From assembly GCF_030285625.1 (NCBI RefSeq), contig NZ_CP127294.1:1436001-1500000 (forward strand): DNA of 64,000 bases, read 5' to 3'. Numbering within the stretch: the first letter of the stretch is position 1; each line of letters opens with the position of its first letter. Below are positions 43,312-52,829 of this stretch, piece after piece. The notes below the pieces were generated by a model, which made no database searches, was not told the origin of the DNA, and saw only the letters and a list, made by a program, of their open reading frames with translations. A program made the translations under genes and the position numbers. This DNA comes from Amycolatopsis sp. 2-15. Lineage in GTDB: Bacteria > Actinomycetota > Actinomycetes > Mycobacteriales > Pseudonocardiaceae.

Positions 43312-44187
43312 CTAGCGAATCGTGAGCTGGCGGCCGATGAGGCCGTCGCGGGCGCGGCGCTCGGCGGCGTTGAGCGGCTCGGCGTCGAGCGACTTCAGCG
43401 CCTCCTCGAGCCGGGCACCGAGCTGGTCCTTGGGCTCGGCCCATTCCCGCGCGTGCGCCTCGGGGTCGAGATCCCACACCGGGACGAGCAGGCCGTGGGC
43501 GCGGAACGAACCCGCGTACCGCGTGCCCTCACCGAGGCCCAGCGTGCCGGCCGCGGACAGGCGCGCAAGCGCTTGCAGCAGCAGGTTCTCCGGTTCGGGA
43601 CGGACCCAGCGCAGGTGCGCCTTCTCGCCGGCGAGCACCCAGTACGCACCGGCGCCGAGGCGCTCGGTGGGCATGATGGCGGCGTTCGCGCGCTCGAGGG
43701 ACACCGCGACGTCGCCGCTCGCGTCCGCGTCCTCGGGCAGCCACCAGCCGAAGTCGCTGTGGAGCGTGAGCTCCAGCTCGGCGGCGGGCGCGAGCAGGTC
43801 CTGCAGGCGGTTGTGCTCGTCCGGGTCGGTCGGCGTGGTCGTGTCCGGCACGGACAGGACGTCACCCGGCTTCGCGTCGAGCACCCAGCGCAGCGACCGG
43901 CCGAGGTCGCGGCTGATGTCCGACGACCGCGTCTGCACCTGCAGGCCGAGGTAGCGCTGCCCGTCGGAACGGACGAACGCCGCGGCCGCCATGGGCAGCA
44001 CGGTGCCGAGGGTGACGTCACCGCCGTCGGCGAGCGTGAGCTTCGCCGTGGCCGACGGCACGAACTCGCGCAACGCGATCAGCTCCGGCTCCGCGGCCAG
44101 ACCTTCGAAGGGCTGCCCGACGAAAACGTCGCGCACCTTCGGTTTGCGGTCCGGCTTGGGACCCTTCTTCCGCGCGCCCTTACCCAC
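43312..44187 (-). CDS. DUF5926 protein
   Basis: The protein has 291 residues from GTG 44187. The basic start GKGARKKGPKPDRKPKVRD and the body (FEGLAAEPELIALREFVPSA, WVLAGEKAHLRWVRPEPENL) match the actinobacterial DUF5926 family, often annotated as a preprotein translocase SecA-related protein without firm basis. It is conserved across the order and probably a housekeeping cytosolic protein. Confidence 0.85.
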   Translation of the reverse strand: MGKGARKKGPKPDRKPKVRDVFVGQPFEGLAAEPELIALREFVPSATAKLTLADGGDVTLGTVLPMAAAAFVRSDGQRYLGLQVQTRSSDISRDLGRSLRWVLDAKPGDVLSVPDTTTPTDPDEHNRLQDLLAPAAELELTLHSDFGWWLPEDADASGDVAVSLERANAAIMPTERLGAGAYWVLAGEKAHLRWVRPEPENLLLQALARLSAAGTLGLGEGTRYAGSFRAHGLLVPVWDLDPEAHAREWAEPKDQLGARLEEALKSLDAEPLNAAERRARDGLIGRQLTIR

Positions 44188-44365
44188 TTCAGCCTCCTCA
44201 GAGCTCGACGCCAGACGCTATCGAAGCGGGGGCCGCGAGGGGCGCCCGGGTTACTAATCCGGCCAAAAGTAGGCCGATCCCCACGCGGCACGTAACCGTT
44301 GCTACGAAGCCATTCGGCCGTGACTGTGGTCGGATTGGTAACAATCGGCACAGTAGAGTCGGCTC

Positions 44366-45520
44366 GTGTTCGACGCTTCCGATCCCGCCTTCCTCGCCGA
44401 CCCGTACCCCGCGTTCGCCGCGCTGCGCGCCGAGGGCGAGGTGCACCACCACGACGGGCTCGACCTGGCGATCACGGTTTCGCACGCCGCGTCGGCCGCC
44501 GTGCTGCGCCACCGCGGGCTGGGCCGGATCTGGACGGACGCGCAGCCGCTCGAGCGGTTCGCGTCGTTCAACCTGCTGCACCGCAACTCGCTGCTGGAGA
44601 ACGAACCGCCCGCCCACACGCGGCTGCGGCGCGTGATCGCGGGCGAGTTCGGGCGCGGCCACGTGCAGCGGCTGCGGCCGATGGTCGCGCGGCTCGCTTC
44701 GTCCATGGTGGACACACTGGCGGGCAAGATCGAGGCCGACGGCAGCGCTGACCTGCTGGAACACCTCGCGCAGCCGTTGCCGGTGGCGGTGATCGCGGAG
44801 CTGCTCGGCATTCCGGTCGAGGACGGGCCGCGGCTGGTGGCGTGGAGCAACGCCATCGTGAAGATGTACGAGTTCGGCCTGCCCGAAGCCGGCCGCGACG
44901 CCGCCGAGCAGGCCGCGGCCGACTTCGTCTCATACCTGCGCTCGGTGGTCAGCGGGACGCCGGGCGGGATCGTCGCCGACCTGGTGGCCAGCGAGCTCAC
45001 GCCGGACGAAGTCGTGGCCACGGCCGTGCTGCTCCTGATGGCGGGGCACGAGGCGACGGTGAACGTGATCGGCAACGGCGTGCTCGCGCTGCTGACCTAC
45101 CGATCCGAGTGGGAACGACTTGGGTCGGACCCGAGTTTGCTCGACTCGGCTGTGGAAGAACTGATCCGGTTCGACGCGCCGCTGCAGCTGTTCGAGCGCA
45201 CGGCGACGGAGGACGTGGAGATCGCCGGGTATCGCGTCGTGAAGGGCGCGAAGATCGGCGCGCTGCTGGGCGCGGCGGCGCGGGATCCTCGGGTGTTCGA
45301 ATCGCCGGACGTGCTGGACATCGGGCGCTCGCCCAACGCGCACCTCGGTTTCGGGATGGGGATCCATTACTGCGTGGGGGCGCCGCTGGCTCGGGTGGAG
45401 ATCGCGGCGGCGTTGTCGGCGCTTTCCACGCGGCTGCCGGGGTTGCGGCTGGCGGCGGAGCCGGAGAGGCGGCCGGAGTTCGTGATCAGGGGGTTGAGGA
45501 CGTTGCCGGTGACGGTTTGA
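44366..45520 (+). CDS. Cytochrome P450
   Basis: The protein has 384 residues from GTG 44366. The I-helix oxygen-binding motif is MAGHEATVNVIGNG, the ExxR motif is EELIRFDAPLQ, and the heme-binding loop is HLGFGMGIHYCVGAPLARVE with the proximal Cys. It is of the soluble bacterial class, needing ferredoxin partners that are not adjacent. Substrate unknown. It stands alone, divergent from DUF5926. Confidence 0.96.
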   Translation: MFDASDPAFLADPYPAFAALRAEGEVHHHDGLDLAITVSHAASAAVLRHRGLGRIWTDAQPLERFASFNLLHRNSLLENEPPAHTRLRRVIAGEFGRGHVQRLRPMVARLASSMVDTLAGKIEADGSADLLEHLAQPLPVAVIAELLGIPVEDGPRLVAWSNAIVKMYEFGLPEAGRDAAEQAAADFVSYLRSVVSGTPGGIVADLVASELTPDEVVATAVLLLMAGHEATVNVIGNGVLALLTYRSEWERLGSDPSLLDSAVEELIRFDAPLQLFERTATEDVEIAGYRVVKGAKIGALLGAAARDPRVFESPDVLDIGRSPNAHLGFGMGIHYCVGAPLARVEIAAALSALSTRLPGLRLAAEPERRPEFVIRGLRTLPVTV

Positions 45521-45560
45521 TCGGTTCTTGGCAGGTCGGCCGTCGGGTTGGGCCGGCCGG

Positions 45561-46358
45561 TCAGAGGAGGCCGGCGAAGAGGTCGGCTTCGTGGGTGTCC
45601 GGGGTGTTGCCGACGAGGTGGTACTCCTCCCAGGGCCAGGCGGCGCGTTCGACGTCGCGGGAGTGGTGGAAAAACGGGTGGGCCGGGTCGGCCTGGGTGG
45701 CGTGGGCTTTGAGGGCGCGGTCGCGGGTGTCGAAGTACTGCTCGCAGCGGATTCTGGTCGTGGCGCGGAGGCGGTCGGGCGGGAGCTCGTCGAGAACCGG
45801 ACCCATCTGTGACTCGAGGCCGGCGGCGAGGGTGGCGTCGTGCATGGCCTGGAACCACGCGCGGCTGAGGGTGGCTTGGTAGTAGAGCTTGCGCGGAGTG
45901 CCGTCGTCGGTCGCGGCGAAGGCGGCGCGGGTGACTTCGTGGGTGCGGATGTGGTCGGGGTGTGGATAACCGCCGGTCTCGTCGTAGGTGATCACGACCT
46001 GTGGACGGAATTCGCGGAGCAGGTCTTCGAGGGGCTTGGCGGCGTCCTCAATGGACAGTTTTGCGAAGCAGCCTTCGGGTAGCGGCTGCTCGAGACCGGA
46101 GTCGACGTAGCCAAGGAACTGCTGGCGCACCCGGAGAATCTCCGCGGCGGCGGCCATCTCGCGTCTGCGGATGGCGGGCAGGTCCCGGTGGATGGCCGGG
46201 GTGTCCAGCGCCGGGTTGAGCACATCGCCGCGTTCGCCGCCGGTGCAGGTGGCCACGAGGACGTCGACGCCCTCGGCGGCGTAGCGGGCGAGCGTGGCGG
46301 CGCCCTTGCTGGATTCGTCGTCGGGGTGGGCGTGGACGGCGAGCAGGCGCAGGGTCAT
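45561..46358 (-). CDS. mca: Mycothiol S-conjugate amidase-type PIG-L deacetylase
   Basis: The protein has 265 residues. The zinc site AVHAHPDDESSKGAATLARY and later YPHPDHIRTHEVTRAA, with ATCTGGERGDVLNP between, are close to Mca. The enzyme cleaves mycothiol-toxin conjugates to a mercapturate for export. It is a little shorter than typical Mca (about 290 residues), so a second, canonical copy may exist elsewhere. It is divergent from a TetR regulator with two identical operators between, implying drug- or electrophile-inducible expression. Substrate preference is inferred. Confidence 0.85.
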   Translation of the reverse strand: MTLRLLAVHAHPDDESSKGAATLARYAAEGVDVLVATCTGGERGDVLNPALDTPAIHRDLPAIRRREMAAAAEILRVRQQFLGYVDSGLEQPLPEGCFAKLSIEDAAKPLEDLLREFRPQVVITYDETGGYPHPDHIRTHEVTRAAFAATDDGTPRKLYYQATLSRAWFQAMHDATLAAGLESQMGPVLDELPPDRLRATTRIRCEQYFDTRDRALKAHATQADPAHPFFHHSRDVERAAWPWEEYHLVGNTPDTHEADLFAGLL

Positions 46359-46379
46359 CGAGGTCCCTTTCCGAGTTGG

Positions 46380-46446
46380 TTAGGTCGGACCTAAGATTAG
46401 GTACAGGCGACTCATTGGGTCAAGCACAAACTTAGGTCGGACCTAG
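46380..46446. promoter_or_regulatory. Twin TetR operators between mca and its regulator
   Basis: TTAGGTCGGACCTAA at 46380-46394 and TTAGGTCGGACCTAG at 46432-46446 are perfect or near-perfect palindromes sharing TTAGGTCGGACCTA. One lies 22 bases before the mca start and the other 13 bases before the TetR start, so the regulator can repress both divergent promoters. Confidence 0.85.
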
Positions 46447-46458
46447 TATGCTGCCCGG

Positions 46459-47052
46459 GTGAGCCTCAGGGAGCAGAAGAAACTCGAGACCAGGCAGAAC
46501 ATCTCGCACGCGGCGACACGGCTGTTCATCGCGCGAGGGTTCGAGGGGGTGACGATCGCCGAGGTCGCGGAGGCCGCGCGCGTCGCGAAGATGACCGTGA
46601 CCAACCACTTCGGACGCAAGGAAGACCTGGTCTTCGACATCCGCGACGACTTCGTCGACTGGCCGGCGAAGCTCGTGCAGCAGGCGCCTTCGAGCACACC
46701 GTTCGCGGCCGTGCGCGACGGGTACTTCGCGGCCCTCGACGAGCGAAGTGCGCTGCTGGGGTTCGCGGGGATCGAGTTCGTCGGGATGGTGCGGGGCAGC
46801 GTGACGCTGATGGCCGCGCTCACGCAGATGCACCTCGACCGGGAGCAGCAGCTCGTCACCGCCCTGCTGGAGCCCGAGACCCCCGGCGACGAAATCCTCG
46901 CGCGCGCGGCGGCGGCCCACCTGACTTCAGTGCTGCGCCTGCTCTTCGACGAGACCTGGAACCTCACCTACGCCGGCGACGACGACCTGGTCCCCAAGGT
47001 GCGCGACGCGGCGGCGAAGGCGTTCGGGCAGCTCGAACCGGCGCTGGGCTGA
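46459..47052 (+). CDS. TetR-family regulator
   Basis: The protein has 197 residues from GTG 46459. The helix-turn-helix is HAATRLFIARGFEGVTIAEV followed by AEAARVAKMTVTNHFGRKED. The C-terminal ligand domain is of the acyl/drug type. It is very likely autoregulated and controls the divergent mycothiol conjugate amidase through the two palindromes between them. The inducer is unknown. Confidence 0.92.
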   Translation: MSLREQKKLETRQNISHAATRLFIARGFEGVTIAEVAEAARVAKMTVTNHFGRKEDLVFDIRDDFVDWPAKLVQQAPSSTPFAAVRDGYFAALDERSALLGFAGIEFVGMVRGSVTLMAALTQMHLDREQQLVTALLEPETPGDEILARAAAAHLTSVLRLLFDETWNLTYAGDDDLVPKVRDAAAKAFGQLEPALG

Positions 47053-47369
47053 GGCTCAGCGAGCAGCCCCGACCGGAACCGGCGGGGCCGGGGATCAGGA
47101 GCGCTGACGACCGGGCCGGCGAGGCGCTCGACGGCCTCCGCGCAGCTCGGCCCCGCGCTCGGCGGCGACTCGGCCGGGCAGCGCCGATCGGCCGGACCGC
47201 ATGATTTTGGCTCGGGAGCACTGGCAAACGATGCGTGCTCAACGCGGCCGCGAAGGCCTGCCTCCGCGCAGCTCGGCACAGCCGAAGTTGAGGTTCAGCG
47301 AGCAGCGCCGGTGGTCTGTCAGCAACCGCAGCAGCGAACCCCCGCACTGAGGCTGAGCCCCAGCGAGGC
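47053..47369. other. 317-base gap with decayed repeats of the neighbouring gene end
   Basis: No gene is supported. The sequence contains degenerate copies of GGCTCAGCGAGCAGCGCC at about 47053 and 47292 related to the 3' end of the leftward gene at 47370, and two copies of CTCCGCGCAGCTCGG near 47139 and 47265. It looks like partial duplication debris. Confidence 0.4.
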
Positions 47370-48803
47370 TCAGCGGGCAGCGCCGACCGGGCGGGCGTTG
47401 CGCAGCTCCGGTTCGGGGGCGCCGTCGATCTTGAGGACGCGAAGGGTGCGCAGGCGGCCGGGGGCGATGGGCATCAGGAGTTCGGAGAAGCGGCGGATGA
47501 CGAGGGCCGTGGCGATCGCGAGGGCGGCGGCCGTGAGGTCGGTGAGGGCGACGAGGACGACGCTGTCCGCCATCGCCTGGACGCCCGGGCGCAGGCGCCA
47601 GATGATCGTGACCGCGAGGAGCACCCAGTTGGCCAGCCAGGTGGCCCACCAGATGAGGACGAGGCGGGAGGGCCGGGGGCGTTCGTCGCGGGGGCGGCGG
47701 AGCACGGCGTGTTCCAGTTCGCCCACCACGGACAGCGCCATGGGCAGGTTCGCCACCGGCACCAGCACGCCCACGAGCACCTGCCACACCGGCCGCGCGG
47801 GCTCGACGCCGGCCTCGTCGGCGGCGGCGTGGCGGGCGACGAGCAGCCACCACACGGCCAGGCCCGCCGGGAGCAGCGAAAGAATGGTGGTGAGCAGGCC
47901 GACGGTGACCACGAACGCGTCGGAGAAGCCGACCACCGACGTGCTCAGCGCGGAGTCGCGGCTCTGCACCAGCAGGACGTAGCGCCAGATCTCGGAGCCT
48001 GCGGCGGCGAGCGCGAGGAACACGAACGTCCACAGGATGGTGTTGAGGCTCTGCGCCAGGACCGGGATGCGGTCGATCGCGCGCACCGCGCCGGACGCGG
48101 TGCCGGGCACGGTCGTCGGGCGGCGCCAGACGAGGTTCGGGAAGCCCCAGCGCGGCGGGGCGGGATAGGACGGAGGGCCGGTGTACGGCGTGGTCGCCAC
48201 CGCGCGCCGGCGCGTGACCGAGCCGGGTGGGGGCGAGGCGACCCACTTCAGGCGAGGACGTTGCCTCGGGTGCGACGGATGCTCCGGCGCGGTTCGCTGC
48301 ACCTGGCCCTGGGGGGCCGCGGTGAACGGCCGGGCCGCGGCAGCGAACGGCGGGTACTGCGGCTGGGCACCGGCTTGCTGTGCGGGTGCGGTGAATCCAG
48401 GGTGCTGGCCAGCCGCGGTCGGGTAGGCGCCAGGAGCAGCTGGGTAGCTGCCCGCCGGCGAGTACCCGCCGGCATGGGCCGTGTGCGAAGAAGCAGGACC
48501 AGCGCCGCCGGGCGCGGAGTAAGGCACCCCGGCGTGCGAGGCGAAGTCCGGGGCCGAGGCGCCCGGTGAACCAGGAACACCGGCCGACGGAGCACCAAAG
48601 CCAGGCGCCCCCGCGCGCGGATCCGAGGCGCCCGACGGTGAACCACCACCATCAGCCGCCGGCGCACCGAAGCCCGGCACCCAGCCGTCAGGGGACGACT
48701 CACCCGGCCAAGGCGGGTACTGGGGCCAGCCCGCGCCGCCCTGGGGGCCCGTGGGGTGCGCGGGTCCCGGGGGACGGGGGGCTGGGCTGGCGGCATCCGT
48801 CAG
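47370..48803 (-). CDS. DUF4328 membrane protein
   Basis: The N-terminal 240 residues are a Pro/Gly/Ala/Ser-rich disordered region (PQYPPFAAAARPFTAAPQG). The C-terminal 230 residues form a four- to six-helix DUF4328 domain (WQVLVGVLVPVANLPMALSV, LIWWATWLANWVLLAVTIIW). The start is uncertain: CTG 48803 overlaps the rhodanese stop (CTGA) and is followed by TDAASPAPRPPGPA. No ATG or GTG is better placed. Function unknown; the rhodanese gene is translationally linked. Confidence 0.75.
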   Translation of the reverse strand: MTDAASPAPRPPGPAHPTGPQGGAGWPQYPPWPGESSPDGWVPGFGAPAADGGGSPSGASDPRAGAPGFGAPSAGVPGSPGASAPDFASHAGVPYSAPGGAGPASSHTAHAGGYSPAGSYPAAPGAYPTAAGQHPGFTAPAQQAGAQPQYPPFAAAARPFTAAPQGQVQRTAPEHPSHPRQRPRLKWVASPPPGSVTRRRAVATTPYTGPPSYPAPPRWGFPNLVWRRPTTVPGTASGAVRAIDRIPVLAQSLNTILWTFVFLALAAAGSEIWRYVLLVQSRDSALSTSVVGFSDAFVVTVGLLTTILSLLPAGLAVWWLLVARHAAADEAGVEPARPVWQVLVGVLVPVANLPMALSVVGELEHAVLRRPRDERPRPSRLVLIWWATWLANWVLLAVTIIWRLRPGVQAMADSVVLVALTDLTAAALAIATALVIRRFSELLMPIAPGRLRTLRVLKIDGAPEPELRNARPVGAAR

Positions 48804-49150
48804 ATGACCTCGGGTTCGGCGCCCGCGTTTTCGCTCACCATGGGGCGGCTCTCGCGGGCCCATGCGCCCATACCGCCGGCGACGTTGACCGCGTCCCAGC
48901 CGCTGGCGTTCAGCCAGGCGGTGGCGCGGGCGGAGCGGCCGCCGCTGCGGCAGATGACGTAGACGGGCTGGTCGTCGGGGAGCTCGGAAAGCTCGTCGAC
49001 GCGCGCGGGCAGCTCGCCGAGCGGGATGTGGACGGCGCCGGGCGCGTGGCCGGCGGCCCACTCGTCGTCCTCGCGGACGTCGAGCAGGGGGACGCCGTCC
49101 TTCGGCAGGTCACGGACCTCGGCGGTCGGCAGTTCAGCGGGGCTCACCAC
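48800..49150 (-). CDS. Rhodanese-like protein
   Basis: GTG 49150 gives 116 residues; the frame to 49555 is not supported. Single rhodanese domain: VPLLDVREDDEWAAGHAPGA, VHIPLGELPARVDEL and the active-site loop VYVICRSGGRSARATAWLNA with the catalytic Cys. It can carry persulfide sulfur. It stops inside the start of the DUF4328 gene, implying co-translation. Confidence 0.92.
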   Translation of the reverse strand: MVSPAELPTAEVRDLPKDGVPLLDVREDDEWAAGHAPGAVHIPLGELPARVDELSELPDDQPVYVICRSGGRSARATAWLNASGWDAVNVAGGMGAWARESRPMVSENAGAEPEVI

Positions 49151-49200
49151 AGTTCCATGCTCCCATGTCCAGGCGTTGTACGCGTGTGAGGAACCAGACG

Positions 49201-49518
49201 CTAGCCCCCGTACTCGGCGCGCAGCTCCGCGGCCAGGGGATCCAGCTTGCGGTTCGCGAAGCGCACATACAGCGCGGTGATGACGAGCGTCGTGAGGAAC
49301 TGCGCCAGGCCCAGCACCAGGCCCACGGTGATGTTGCCCCACAGGCGCGCGCTCATGAACGCGTGCGCGTAGTCGGCCAGGAGCACGTAGAGCAGGTACC
49401 AGGCCAGGAATGCCGCCGACATCGGGAACACGAACCGGCGCCGGCGCCGGCGCAGCTGCTGGAACTCGGGCGTCGCCTGCACGTGCTCCCAGTCGACGTC
49501 CGCTTCGGTGCGTTCCAC
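49201..49518 (-). CDS. DUF485 membrane protein
   Basis: GTG 49518, with GGAAGGGGCG before it, gives 105 residues. Two membrane helices (SAAFLAWYLLYVLLADYAHA and ITVGLVLGLAQFLTTLVITA) and the N-terminal FQQLRRRRRRFVFPMSAAF are the DUF485/YjcH pattern. DUF485 proteins usually accompany acetate-type solute:sodium symporters, as here. Confidence 0.9.
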   Translation of the reverse strand: MERTEADVDWEHVQATPEFQQLRRRRRRFVFPMSAAFLAWYLLYVLLADYAHAFMSARLWGNITVGLVLGLAQFLTTLVITALYVRFANRKLDPLAAELRAEYGG

Positions 49519-49627
49519 GGCGCCCCTTCCCGACAAACACCCACACAACCGACACGAAGATCTTGCGCCCCGGAAAGGCTGATGCGACCTCGTCGAATCG
49601 GGTGATTACGGAGTAACCGCGAGTGAC

Positions 49628-51415
49628 CTACTTGCGGTGCCGGCCCCGCCCGGCGCGCGCCTTGTCCTCCGCCTGGCCGAACCGCGCGACGGCCCGGTCC
49701 CGCATGAGGCCGAGCGGGTCGGGGGCGTGCAGGCGCAGCATGATGTCGTTGACCAGCTCCGGGCGCCCGTAGCGGGTCAGGCGACTGACCACGTACGTCG
49801 TGAGGAACGCCGCCGGCACCGAGATCAGGCCCGGCTGGCTCGTGTACCAAGGCGCTTCGAAGCTCGCGTAGCCCGCCGCGATGTCGACGCCCAGCGCGGC
49901 CAGCACCAGCCCGCCGCCGACCAGCATGCCCGCCAGCGCGCCCGGCCAGCTGAGCTTGCGCCACCAGATGCCGAGCAGCAGCAGCGGGCTGAACGTCGAG
50001 GCCGCCAACGCGAACGTCAGCCCGATCGACAGCGAGATGTCCTCCGTGCGCAGCAGGAACGCGAGGCCGAGCGGACACAGCGCGACGATGGCCGTACCCA
50101 CCCTGAAGTCCTTGACCCGCCCCGGAAGCAGGTCCGTGGACACCACGCCGGCCACGCTCACCAGCAGCCCCGACGAGCTCGACAGGAACGCCGCGAACGC
50201 GCCCGCCGCCACGATCGCCGCGAGGATCTGGCCCGCCACGCCCGGCACCATCGCCGACGGCAGCATCAGCACGGCCGCGTCGGTGTTGCCGGTGACGAGC
50301 AGCTGCGGCACGTACATCCGCGACAGCGCGCCCAGCATCGTCGGGAACAGGTAGAACAGTCCCAGCAGCAACAGCACGTGGACGGTCGTGCGGCGCGCGG
50401 CCTTGCCGTCGGGGTTGGTGTAGAAGCGCACCAGCACGTGGGGCAGGCCCATGGTGCCGAGGAACAGCGCGAAGATCAGCGAATACGTCTGCAGCAGGTC
50501 GGTGATCTTGCCGGACGCGGGGTGCAGCCACGCGTCGTTGGTCGCCGGCGCGTCGCTGATCACCGGCACCGGCGTGCCCGCGGCGAACTTGAGCGTGGTG
50601 CCCTTCTCGACCGTGTGCGGGATCAGCGGCGACCAGCGCGCCACACCGCGGGCGGGGCCGCCGTCGATGCGGCCGTCGGCGTAGAAGTAGGTCTCGGTGG
50701 TGACCTTCACCGTCACGTCGGTCTGGACCGAAACCGTGGTGTCCTGGGTGAACACGGGCGGGGCCGGCGAGCCGAGCGAGCGCACGCCGCCGGGGCCGCC
50801 GCCGGAGAAGAACACCATGCACAGCACGAAAGTCGGCACGGAGATCGCGAACAGCTTGAGCCAGTACTGGAAGGCCTGGACCACCGTGATCGCGCGCATG
50901 CCGCCGGCGATCACGTTGATCCCGACCAGCACCGTGACCACGACCGCGCCCACCCACGCGGGCACGGGCAGGACCGACGCGAGCGTGAGCCCCGCACCCT
51001 GCAGCTGCGGGACCATGTAGAGGATGCCGATGAACACCACGAACGCCGTCGCGAAGCGGCGCAGCCCCAGCGAACCGAGGCGCATCTCCACGAAGTCCGG
51101 CAGCGTGTACGCACCCGAGCGGCGCAGCGGCGCGGCGACGAACAGCATCAGCGCGAGGTAACCGGCGGTGAAGCCGATCGGATACCAGGTGGCGTCGGCG
51201 CCTTCCTTGAGCACGATGCCCGCGACGCCGAGGAACGACGCCGCCGACAGGTACTCACCCGAGATGGCCGCGGCGTTGCGGCGCGAACGGACCGTTCGCC
51301 TGGCGACGAGGAAATCGTGTGTGCTGGTGGCCGAACGCGACGAGCGGTACCCGAGGTAGTACGTCGCGAGGGCGACCAGCACGATGCCGGTCAACGCCCA
51401 CGGGTTCAGCTGCAC
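49628..51415 (-). CDS. Solute:sodium symporter (acetate/pyruvate ActP-MctC type)
   Basis: The protein has 595 residues from GTG 51415 with about thirteen membrane helices. RRNAAAISGEYLSAASFLGV and GAYTLPDFVEMRLGSLG are the sodium:solute symporter core, and DFLVARRTVRSR is the early loop. Between the middle helices it has an unusually large extracellular loop (about residues 215-300) rich in charged residues. Such carriers take up acetate, propionate or pyruvate. Neighbouring DUF485 and a LytS/LytTR system suggest substrate-induced control. Confidence 0.9.
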   Translation of the reverse strand: MQLNPWALTGIVLVALATYYLGYRSSRSATSTHDFLVARRTVRSRRNAAAISGEYLSAASFLGVAGIVLKEGADATWYPIGFTAGYLALMLFVAAPLRRSGAYTLPDFVEMRLGSLGLRRFATAFVVFIGILYMVPQLQGAGLTLASVLPVPAWVGAVVVTVLVGINVIAGGMRAITVVQAFQYWLKLFAISVPTFVLCMVFFSGGGPGGVRSLGSPAPPVFTQDTTVSVQTDVTVKVTTETYFYADGRIDGGPARGVARWSPLIPHTVEKGTTLKFAAGTPVPVISDAPATNDAWLHPASGKITDLLQTYSLIFALFLGTMGLPHVLVRFYTNPDGKAARRTTVHVLLLLGLFYLFPTMLGALSRMYVPQLLVTGNTDAAVLMLPSAMVPGVAGQILAAIVAAGAFAAFLSSSSGLLVSVAGVVSTDLLPGRVKDFRVGTAIVALCPLGLAFLLRTEDISLSIGLTFALAASTFSPLLLLGIWWRKLSWPGALAGMLVGGGLVLAALGVDIAAGYASFEAPWYTSQPGLISVPAAFLTTYVVSRLTRYGRPELVNDIMLRLHAPDPLGLMRDRAVARFGQAEDKARAGRGRHRK

Positions 51416-51484
51416 GGCTGGAATCCTCGCACGAGCCCGCGGGCCGGTGATGCCCCGCCACCGGGGCTTTCCCGTCCGCGGCGG

Positions 51485-51991
51485 TCAGTTTTCGATCATG
51501 TCCACGAAGTCGCGCTCGTGACGCTCGGCGAGCCGGTTGTACCAAAGGCCCACCGCGAACAGGAACGGGAACGGCAGCAGCCCGAGCACGAGCCACGGGA
51601 TCGGGATGCCGATCACCGTGAACCGCGCGACGGCGGGCAGCAGGTAGAACAGCACCGGCATCGCGCCGAGCACCAGCAGCACGAGCAACGCGAGCAGCAC
51701 GGCCGTGCGCAGCTGCACCTTCACCAGGTCGCGGACCAGCAGCTTGCCCCAGCTGGTCTGCTCCTCCAGCTCGACGCGCGCCCGCATCCGGCCCGCCGAC
51801 TGGCGCGGGTCGGCCAGGACCACGCGCTGGCGCTTCGGCTTCTCGTGCGCGGGCTCGGCCGGGCGCAGCGGTTCGGGCGCCGGCGGCACCGGCTCCACGA
51901 CCGCGCTGTCCTCGGGCACGCGGCCCAGCGTCGGGTCCGGTTCGCGGACCCCGTTGGCCAGGCGGTGGTACGGGTCGTCGGGCACGGACAC
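51485..51991 (-). CDS. Two-helix membrane protein of the symporter cluster
   Basis: The protein has 168 residues with a long acidic, Pro-rich N-terminal region and two membrane helices (LRTAVLLALLVLLVLGAMPV and IPIPWLVLGLLPFPFLFAVG). A C-terminal charged tail (RLAERHERDFVDMIEN) follows. It lies between the symporter and LytTR genes on the same strand. It is probably an accessory subunit; no family is recognised. Confidence 0.7.
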   Translation of the reverse strand: MSVPDDPYHRLANGVREPDPTLGRVPEDSAVVEPVPPAPEPLRPAEPAHEKPKRQRVVLADPRQSAGRMRARVELEEQTSWGKLLVRDLVKVQLRTAVLLALLVLLVLGAMPVLFYLLPAVARFTVIGIPIPWLVLGLLPFPFLFAVGLWYNRLAERHERDFVDMIEN

Positions 51992-51995
51992 GGGC

Positions 51996-52829
51996 TCAGC
52001 CGCCGCGGCCGGAGCCGACGAGCCGGTCCTTCAGCGCCCGCGTGTGCCGGCGACTGACCGGCAGCACCTTCTCCTCGTTGCCGATCACGACCTGGTAGCC
52101 GCCCTGGCCCATCCGCAGCTCCGTGATCAGCGGCAACGCGACCAGAAACGAGCGGTGGATGCGCACGAAACCGGCCTTCTCCCAGCGTTCCTCGAGCTGG
52201 GCCAGCGGGATGCGCACCAGGTGGCTGCCCTCGGTGGTGAACAGCCGCGCGTAGTCGCCCTGGGCCTCCACCCAGCGCACCGACGAACGCGGGATGAGCT
52301 TGGTGGTGCCGGCGAGCTCGACGGGAATCACCTCGTCGTCGTTCTTCACCGGCTCCCCCGCGCGCTGCCCTGGCGGCGGCGACGCGGCCGCGGCCAGCTT
52401 CTCGCGCACGCGCGAGACGGCCCGGTCGAGGCGGTCCCGCTGAAACGGCTTGAGCACGTAGTCGACGGCACCGAGGTCGAACGCGTTCACCGCTTCCTCG
52501 GCGTGGCCCGTGACGAACACCAGGATCGGCGACGGGTTCATCGCCGCGATCACGCGCGACATCTCCATACCGGACAGGCCGGGCATGTCGATGTCGGCGA
52601 ACACGGCGTCGACCGTCGGCAGACCCTGGGCGCGCCGGGCGACCAGCTCGGGGTCGTCGTGGGAGAACAACCGCAGCGCGTCGGAGGCGTCCAGCGCCTT
52701 GAAGACGCGGTGGATGTGCGGGTTGTTCTTCAGGCCGTGAATCAGTTCGTCAAGGCCGTTGACCTCGTCGTCCACTGCCAGGACGATGAGTTTCCGGGTG
52801 TCTTCATGAGCACTCACAGTGAGTCGCAT
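51996..52829 (-). CDS. LytTR-family response regulator
   Basis: ATG 52829 is taken (GTG 52817 is an alternative), giving 277 residues. Receiver domain: LIVLAVDDEVNGLDELI, the acceptor Asp in AVFADIDMPGLSGMEMS, and FVTGHAEEAVNAFDLGAVDY. The LytTR DNA-binding domain shows SVRWVEAQGDYARLFTTEGS and GFVRIHRSFLVALPLI. It belongs with the LytS-like kinase 1 kb upstream and probably controls the adjacent symporter genes. Confidence 0.9.
   Translation of the reverse strand: MRLTVSAHEDTRKLIVLAVDDEVNGLDELIHGLKNNPHIHRVFKALDASDALRLFSHDDPELVARRAQGLPTVDAVFADIDMPGLSGMEMSRVIAAMNPSPILVFVTGHAEEAVNAFDLGAVDYVLKPFQRDRLDRAVSRVREKLAAAASPPPGQRAGEPVKNDDEVIPVELAGTTKLIPRSSVRWVEAQGDYARLFTTEGSHLVRIPLAQLEERWEKAGFVRIHRSFLVALPLITELRMGQGGYQVVIGNEEKVLPVSRRHTRALKDRLVGSGRGG

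Noticed and set aside
49637..52057. 806-codon plus-strand frame
   Set aside because: His/Arg/Gln-rich antisense shadow of the symporter, accessory membrane protein and LytTR genes.
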